From Dallia pectoralis (lineage: Eukaryota > Chordata > Actinopteri > Esociformes > Umbridae), in contig CM055743.1 of the NCBI GenBank assembly GCA_029465975.1, positions 12,766,145-12,830,144 of the forward strand: a stretch of 64,000 nt of DNA. Reading direction: 5' to 3'. Shown piece after piece: positions 58,330 through 64,000 of the stretch. A program made the translations under genes and the position numbers. Each line of letters begins with the position of its first letter. Position 1 is the stretch's first letter. The notes below the pieces were generated by a model. That model saw nothing but the letters and a program-made list of their open reading frames with translations. It was not told the DNA's origin and made no database searches.

Positions 58330-59656
58330 AGTTCACTTATAGCTGATTGACAATGCAGGTTTGCCTTTATGTTTGCTGTCAGTGCAGTGTCATTGGGGTC
58401 TGGTGATAAAAGTTTGCCTTAAGAAGTTCCAACACAGGCTTTACTGAGGACACAGTGACATATTTTTCCCCTGAGAGGACATCTGTGAAATCAGCCACTG
58501 GCTTGATTGCTGCATTAATGGATTCCAACACAGAAACATCCTGCCAGGTTGGGTTGAGGTGGCCATGTTTTCTTCAACCAGGACACGTCTTATGGCTGGA
58601 AGTTGCTCTAGAACTCTCTCCATCATTTTTTGCTTGGTACCCCATCGTGTGGCGACATCCTGTGGAAAATATAACATTTCATTAGTTTGTCTATTCTAAC
58701 ATTATTCAACAAATACTACTTTTACTAGTAGCACTTTCACAAATAATAAATTTACATGGTAATTATAATGTAACCAATTATTTAATACATACAAACAGGC
58801 CCCAAAGTAAGTAATACATAAAAACTATTTAAATTAAGTTGATATTTACCCTTTAAATATGTTGTGTTGTATAACAAGTTATCATCACTCACCAGTACTA
58901 GATTGTGTTGGGGGACATTGGTTTCAGTCTGTGCCTTCCTCAGGTCTCTCTTCTTTAGCCAGCTCAGGTTGAAGGTGTTGACAAGATTCCTACAAAGTCC
59001 CATGGCACGCGCTGCGCGGTCCTTGTCACTGTCCAGTCCATGGGAAACAGCCAAATGGAGGTTGTGTCCAAAGCAATTGAGCCACGGCCAGCCAAGATTA
59101 CGTATTGCAGCCACAATGTTAGCGCCGTTGTCTGTAGTTATACAGGCCATTTTGCGCTCATCCAATTCACAGTCTGTTAAAGCAGACTGAAGGGCTTCAG
59201 CAAGTACGTCCGCAGTGTGGTTCTGGGGTATGTATCTGGTCTCTAAACACTTTGACTGCAGAGTTCAATCAGCAGTTATGTAGTGTATGGTCAAGCTCAT
59301 ATAAGGCGTCATATTTGAGCTTGACCACATGTCTGTAGTGGCAGAGTAAAAGGAGATGTCTTTTATCTCCTTCAGAATGTCGTCTTTCACTTTTATGTAC
59401 ATGGATGGAATGGCAGTTTGGGCGATGTATGTTTTCTTTGGCAATTCGTATTGTTTGTCAAAGGTTTGCAGCATATTAAATGCTGGTTTTCGACTGTGTT
59501 TAATGGCTGCATCTCTTTGGCAATATAGCGAGTTATGCAATCTGTGAGTGTGCGCCATTTCTCGCTATCGCGTTTATATTTGCACTGTTGTGTAAAAGCC
59601 TCAGATAACTGTCTGGAAGACCCGGTACCAGCTGCTGTTGTGGTTCCCAGGTTCAA
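58330..59656 (-). pseudogene. hAT transposase N-terminal and central pieces
   Basis: In minus order: SEKWRTLTDCITRYIAKEM then FDKQYELPKKTYIAQTAIP and FYSATTDMWSSSNM (59656-59270), where TTDMW contains the first catalytic aspartate. Next, MACITTDNGANIVAAIRNL and GWPWLNCFGHNLHLAV (about 59155-59040), with the second aspartate in TTDNGAN. Then QDVATRWGTKQKMMERVLEQ (58660-58600) and, after a frameshift, DVSVLESINAAIKPVADFTD. Stops and frameshifts occur between most blocks. A BED finger was not found. Some gaps may be introns. Confidence 0.82.
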
Positions 59657-60436
59657 AAACTGGTTGGGATGGTTGTGTTTTTTAGGTGAGATTAAACCAA
59701 CTCCATTTGACTTATTCTTCTGGCTGCATTTACTTGTACTTAAACTGCCTGTATGTCACGAAACAGTCCACTTCATAACACGGTGGGTTCATGCCTTCTC
59801 TTCACCTGTGGGCGTTCGCTCTGTGTGTGTGGACTGCGGAGACGCTGCCTGAGCCCCGCCTCCTGAGCTCCGCCTCCTCTTTCAACAAAGAAGGAGACTA
59901 GATAACAGGCAGCTCGATCGACTAAAATGTTGGTGCCATTCATTTTGTATGTAAAAATTCATGTAATATATCGCAGCACCAAAAATTATTTTGCGCTCAT
60001 TTCCATATATCGCGCGATAAGTCAATATATTGCCTATCGCGACAGGCCTACCAGGAGGATTTGACAAATCCTTCTAACCTCAGTTTTTAGAGGCTGTTGG
60101 AAATAAGTACATTGGTACCTATATTTAGAAACCCATGTATGGTAGTGCTGTATCAGAGATCACCTAAACTGGAACTAGAAGGATCACAATATTTGCAGAA
60201 GTATCTATTAAATGAAATACTTGCACAATTGCATGTATATGAGTATGAGTTTATAACTGAAGTCTGGGGCACGTAGACGCTTGGTTTGTGCTTAGGCACG
60301 ATATCATTCTGTCCCCACAAAAATGTCCGTCTACTTCACTCTCTCAATAACTTTTACTAAAGATTTCTTCTCCCATTTTCCGATTGGCTTAAAGGTCGCA
60401 TCTAAAGACCAGCAATTCAACGATACAAATGGAAGG

Positions 60437-60792
60437 TGCCACACGCTAGCCGTGTGTGGTCAACCAAGACAAAATCATTAACAGAGTTGTCTATTCCTGA
60501 GACTTTTGGAATGGTATAGCCATACACAGGAGCCGAGAGATCATGTTCGTGGGTAAAACAAACCAACAGTGAATGAAATAAACCTGCCCATATAAAGCGA
60601 CGTAATACAATAATACAAACACAGCTAACAATAAATAAATACTCACCCCATCTGACGTGTGACATGGATACAAGATCCGGCCAAGTGCAAACCAAACTTC
60701 AGCGTTGTTCTAACAACAAAACAATCACCAGACACAGGAAGTGCACCCCACTAAACTCCCAGAGTGGAAGAAAACTCACCACACTTGTGACA
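60437..60792 (-). repeat. LTR, solo and diverged
   Basis: In minus orientation it starts TGTCACAAGTG and ends GTGTGGCA. The half nearest 60792 shares acacaggaagtgc...cccc...aactcacca with the split LTR at 31.4-33.6 kb. No internal region or clear target duplication is seen beside it. The low-coordinate boundary is less certain. Confidence 0.5.
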
Positions 60793-60794
60793 CC

Positions 60795-61147
60795 AGATCC
60801 CAGATATTCTTAAAAAAAACTAAATATGGCACCATCCAAAGTACATATGGTCATATTTTATGCGCTCTTTGTGTTAATAACATGTCCCTGTTGGACACAA
60901 CACAATGCCTATGTAAACAACAAATTCCATCAGGAACATATTAGAACCATTTACAAGCAGTCTGCTGTAAACCAAAGCTTTTCAATTGACCAATAGTGAT
61001 TAACAGTACCCTTGTGACTGCTTCAACAAAGGTTGTCAAAGAAGGCAGTGCAATATTGCCTTTCGTCCACATAGTTATTTACATAGTTTATAACGACGAT
61101 AGAGATAAAGATGGGAATTGGACGAATACCCATTCTGATTACATTTC
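60795..61147. other. No recognised feature
   Basis: AT-rich unassigned DNA between an LTR and a LINE 3' end. Confidence 0.4.
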
Positions 61148-61285
61148 CAATAGAATCAGAATCAGGTTTATTCGCCTAGTCTCTTTACACACATAAGGAA
61201 TTTGTTCTGACGCCTAGCTGCAGCATTTGGAACACAAAACAGTGCAAAATACTGAATAAGAAATAGCAATATCCAAGTATCAAAT
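61148..61285 (-). mobile_element. Jockey-like LINE 3' UTR end
   Basis: It begins agaatcagaatcaggtttat and continues gaatttgttctgacgcctag and ctgcagcatttggaacac. This is the same 3' UTR, in the same orientation, as at 17392-17500. The Tc1 element at 61290 cuts it off. Confidence 0.7.
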
Positions 61286-61289
61286 TATG

Positions 61290-62132
61290 CAGTGGATATA
61301 AAAAGTATACAGGTTTTTTTGATGCAAAAAAGAATTGCCAAAGATAAATCATAAGTCATAACTTTTTCCACCTTTAATGTGATCAATAACGTGAACAAAT
61401 GGCATTAGAATCTTTGAAAAAAAAGGATTACAATAACCTGGTTGCATAAATGTGCACACCCTCTTATAACTGTGGATGTGCTGTGTTCAGAATGAACCAA
61501 TCACGTTCAAACTCATATTAAACAGAAGTCATTACACACCTGCCATTATCAAGTGGAGAAATATGGCACAACAGAGACATTACCAAGAACTGGATGACCC
61601 TCCAAAATGTATGAAAAGACAAGAAAGAAACTGGTCAGGGAGGCTTCCAAGAGCCTACAGCAACATTAGAGGAGCTGCATGCATTTCTGGCAAGTACTGG
61701 CTGTGTGCTAGATGTGACCACAATGTCCCATATTCTTCATATGTATGGAATAGGGTAGCAAGACGTTACAGTTCCAAATACTAGGACATTTTGGCACAAA
61801 ACCTTCAGTCTTCCGTTAGAAAGCCGAAAATGAAAAGGAGGTTAATCTTTCAGCATGGCAACACCCCAAAGCACACCTCCGGTTCCACAAAAGCATTGCT
61901 TCAACAGAAGAAGAGTAACATTTTGGAATGGCTCAACCAGAGCCCAGACCTGGATCCAATTAAACAACTGTGGGGTGATCTGAAGTTGGCTCTGCTCGCA
62001 ATCTGACAGATTTGGAGCAATTTACAAAGAAGAGTGCGCAAATATTGGCAAATCAAGATGAGACATGCTAATAGACTCCTACCCCAAAAGTCTGAGTGAT
62101 GTAATAAAATAAAAAGGTGCTTTAACAAAGTA
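61290..62132 (+). mobile_element. Tc1-like transposon with internal deletion
   Basis: The left end cagtggatataaaaagtata is followed by about 170 bp of the long terminal repeat of a well-known fish Tc1 family (gataaatcataagtcataac, ctttaatgtgatcaataacg, ggttgcataaatgtgcacac). The right side stops at ggtgctttaacaaagta, just before the right repeat would start, so the right end is lost. The transposase is reduced to two parts. Confidence 0.85.
61476..62085 (+). pseudogene. Tc1 transposase, internally deleted
   Basis: The first part (about 61575-61770) corresponds to the DNA-binding half: bases aagaactggatgaccctcca and ggcaagtactggctgtgtgc. It jumps at about 61768 (ttacagttccaaatac) to the C-terminal catalytic part, read as FQHGNTPKHTSGSTKALLQQ, then WLNQSPDLDPIKQLWGDLKL. 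In the family the second catalytic residue lies in FQ-D-N-D-PKHT; here the first aspartate is replaced by G and N-D by N-T. The third residue falls in PDLNPIE, changed here to PDLDPIK. The first catalytic region is deleted, so the protein is dead. Confidence 0.85.
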
Positions 62133-62214
62133 GATTGTAGAATGGCTGCTGTTAGTGAAAAAAGTATTCCCTTTCAGGAGAACAGTACCATGAGATGACT
62201 GTCATGTCATTGTC

Positions 62215-62622
62215 CTATTTGTCATAGAAGCAGATTCCACCACCCTTAGCTTTGCCAGAGAGATCTGAGCTCCGATCCACTTGGAAGAGTGAGAAGCCAG
62301 GCAGGCCCACCGCAGAATCTGGTATGAAGTCACCTAACCACGTTTCCACGAGACACAAGGCAGAAAAGTACATAAGATCTCTGTATTTCCCTGACAGAAG
62401 CAGTAAAAGTTTGTCCATTTTGTTTCTGAGCAAGTGCACATTTGCGAGGAATATTCCAGGTAATGGAGTCTTTTTAATTCTGAACATTCCAGCCCGCTTC
62501 CCTCTCCAGCGGCACTTCCCGAAGCATAGGGCAGACATAGCTTTGACTAGAATGTCCAGTATGTCTGCAAATTCAGCTAATAGACCCACTGGAGTGGATG
62601 GCGCTATCCTGATAATACACAT
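62215..62622 (-). pseudogene. LINE endonuclease N-terminal fragment
   Basis: The minus strand reads KRAGMFRIKKTPLPGIFLAN, then VHLLRNKMDKLLLLLSG, then ALCLVETWLGDFIPDSAVGL and KGGGICFYDK. The order (I-x-L-A-N-V-x-x-L-x-N-K, E-T-W-L, D-x-x-I-P-D, G-G-G) is the start of an AP-type endonuclease in jockey-like LINEs. The acid in VETW is one catalytic residue. The frame stops at 62215 and the reverse transcriptase is absent. Together with 61148-61285 it may be one LINE copy split by the Tc1 element. Confidence 0.75.
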
Positions 62623-62768
62623 TTCATTTTTAAAAAGGTATTTGCAAACCCGTCAGAGAAACTGGTTTACTAAGTCAAGCAAGAATGTTTGGAAATAGTG
62701 GTTTACACCATTCTTTAGAAGGTTGGAGTAGCTTCCAAATATTGGTTATAATATCAGATTAAATAGTA

Positions 62769-63585
62769 TTTTTGCGGATGATGTGGTCCTGATGGCTTCA
62801 TCGGTCGGTGACCTTCACCACTCACTGGATCGGTTCTCAGCCGAGTGTGAAGCGGCTGGGATGAGGGCTAGCACCTCTAAATCTGAGGCCATGACTCTCA
62901 GCAGGAAACCGGTGGAGTGCCTACTCCGGGTAGGGAATGAGTCCTTACTCCAAGTGAAGGAGTTCAAGTACCTCGGGGTCTTGTTCGCGAGTGAGGGAAC
63001 AATGGAGCGGGAGATTGGTCGGATGATCGGAGCAGCGGGGGCGATGTTGCATTCGCTTCACCGCACCGTTGTGACGAAAAGAGAGCTGAGCCGAAAGGCA
63101 AAGCTCTCGATCTACCGGTCAATCTTTGTTCCTACCCTCACCTATGGTCATGAAAGCTGGGTCATGACCGAAAGAACGAGATTGCGGGTACAAGCGGCCG
63201 AAATGGGTTTTCTCAGAAAGGTGGCTGGCCTCTCCCTTAGGAATAGGGTGAGAAGCTCAGTCATCCGAGAGGAACTCGGAGTAGAGCCGCTGCTCCTTTG
63301 CATAGAAAGGAGCCAGTTGAGGTGGTTCGGGCATCTTGTACGAATGCCACCTGGGCGCCTCCCTAGAGAGGTGTTCCAGGCACGTCCAGCTGGGAGGAGA
63401 CCTTGGGGAAGACCCAGGACTAGGTGGAGAGATGATATCTCCACACTGGCCTGGGTACGCCTCGGGATTGACCCAGTCGGAGCTGGCTAATGTTGCCAGG
63501 GAAAGGGAAGTTTGGGGTCCCCTGCTAGAGCTGCTACCCACGCGACCAGACCCCGGATAAGCGGTTGAAGATGAGATGAGAGATG
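62769..63585 (+). mobile_element. Rex3 LINE, 5'-truncated, copy 3
   Basis: The plus strand starts within the reverse transcriptase catalytic core (FADDVVLMASS), continues through the conserved C-terminal region and ends in a GATG-rich 3' tail (gaagatgagatgagagatg). The 13-bp duplication agattaaatagta is exact at 62756-62768 and 63586-63598. At 817 bp this is the longest of the three copies. Confidence 0.94.
62772..63490 (+). pseudogene. Rex3 reverse transcriptase C-terminal half
   Basis: An uninterrupted frame of about 238 codons starts at the YADD-equivalent FADD box (two catalytic aspartates). It is followed by KEFKYLGVLFASEGTMEREI, the LTYGHESWVMTERTR block and RSQLRWFGHLVRMPPGRL. The endonuclease and the RT fingers are missing because of 5' truncation. 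The lack of stops agrees with a recent insertion. It cannot give an active protein. Confidence 0.9.
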
Positions 63586-63599
63586 AGATTAAATAGTAA

Positions 63600-64000
63600 G
63601 GCAAAGAATTTGGGTTGATTATTTTCGCAATAATGGTGGCAGAGAGCTGCAGCAAAAGGGGATTAAGCCAATCAGATCATTATTTCCTATGCAAGTATTC
63701 CTATTCTGCCCCTTTTTTATTTTTTGTCATTTTTTATTTTTGTCATTTAAAACAATATTTTGTTATTTGTAATTATGTATATTATGTATAAGTTACGATA
63801 GGCCAAGCCAGAACCAGAAAATCTGGTGGGTCAATTTCTGTGAGATCAAAAAAAATCTAGAAATGCCACATCTTAACTGATTTAAATGATTTACTTAGAT
63901 TTTATTATCAGAAATGAAATCATTTAGGCATGTTTCCGAGAAAACCAGTATGTCAAAGAACAGCCAAACTGTGGACAAACAGGCAAACCTAAATACACAT
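63600..64000. other. No recognised feature
   Basis: AT-rich sequence to the end of the window, with T-runs near 63710-63760 and no open frame or repeat ends. Confidence 0.4.

Larger units (their letters stand above)
53235..60050 (-). mobile_element. hAT (Ac-type) transposon, 6.8 kb, interrupted by an L2 LINE
   Basis: The left end tagggctgtcacgata (53235) and right end (reverse complement taggcctgtcgcgata, ending 60050) agree at 14 of 16 bases. The 8-bp duplication ccaggagg is exact at 53227-53234 and 60051-60058. Minus-strand transposase pieces run from about 59656 to 54061. A second left end is present at 53664, so the element is a chimera. L2 DNA (54646 to about 57850) accounts for nearly half of the length. 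Subterminal gcgat/atcgc words (ttgcgataaacgat) are frequent at both ends. Confidence 0.92.

Noticed and set aside
54061..59656. Possible domesticated ZBED gene
   Set aside because: The transposase pieces lie within perfect hAT ends and duplications, are frameshifted, and are interrupted by an L2 element.

Overview
The window looks like nuclear DNA of a ray-finned (teleost) fish. It is AT-rich and gene-poor, and it carries a typical teleost mix of transposable elements: Rex3 (RTE-clade) LINEs ending in GATG repeats, L2/jockey-type LINEs, several Tc1-like transposons (one with Sleeping Beauty-type ends), hAT and PIF/Harbinger elements with their miniature derivatives, and short Ty3-like LTR elements. 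I found no host protein-coding gene, tRNA or rRNA that I can defend. One 142-bp stretch near 22.5 kb has exon-like features but is weak. The species cannot be fixed from sequence reading alone.

Layout. 0-8.5 kb: a hAT element (1337-3456) whose finger-coding region is split by a Rex3 insertion, a small hAT MITE (3499-4071), and a Tc1 transposon (6541-8460) containing a shrunken LTR retrotransposon (6855-7796). 8.5-21 kb: mostly unrecognised sequence with a Tc1 fragment, a cluster of LINE 3' ends (17.0-18.5 kb) and a hAT scrap. 21-22 kb: a 42-bp minisatellite and a second Rex3. 22-28.7 kb: no recognised repeats apart from a microsatellite. 28.8-35.5 kb: a TTF-finger hAT (28780-30285), an LTR split by another hAT (31405-33619), and a Ty3-like remnant set inside a LINE. 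37-40 kb: a 14-bp minisatellite, an inverted hAT fragment, and a LINE 3' region expanded by an 82-bp minisatellite. 40.4-46.4 kb: a Harbinger remnant holding a hAT MITE that holds a 42-bp minisatellite, then a nearly intact Harbinger element inside a palindromic MITE, then another hAT MITE. 47.3-49.9 kb: a decayed Sleeping Beauty-like Tc1 holding a second palindromic MITE and a 30-bp minisatellite. 53.2-60.1 kb: a 6.8-kb hAT with two left ends, interrupted by an almost intact L2 LINE. 60.4-63.6 kb: an LTR, LINE pieces split by a deleted Tc1, and a third Rex3.

The only genes likely to make proteins as they stand are the two of the Harbinger element at 43.1-45.7 kb. One is a Myb/SANT-like DNA-binding protein on the plus strand, the other a DDE transposase on the minus strand. 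They converge and each has one intron with good splice sites. The L2 ORF is one apparent base from open. Many insertions keep exact target-site duplications, so the order of nesting can be read directly.
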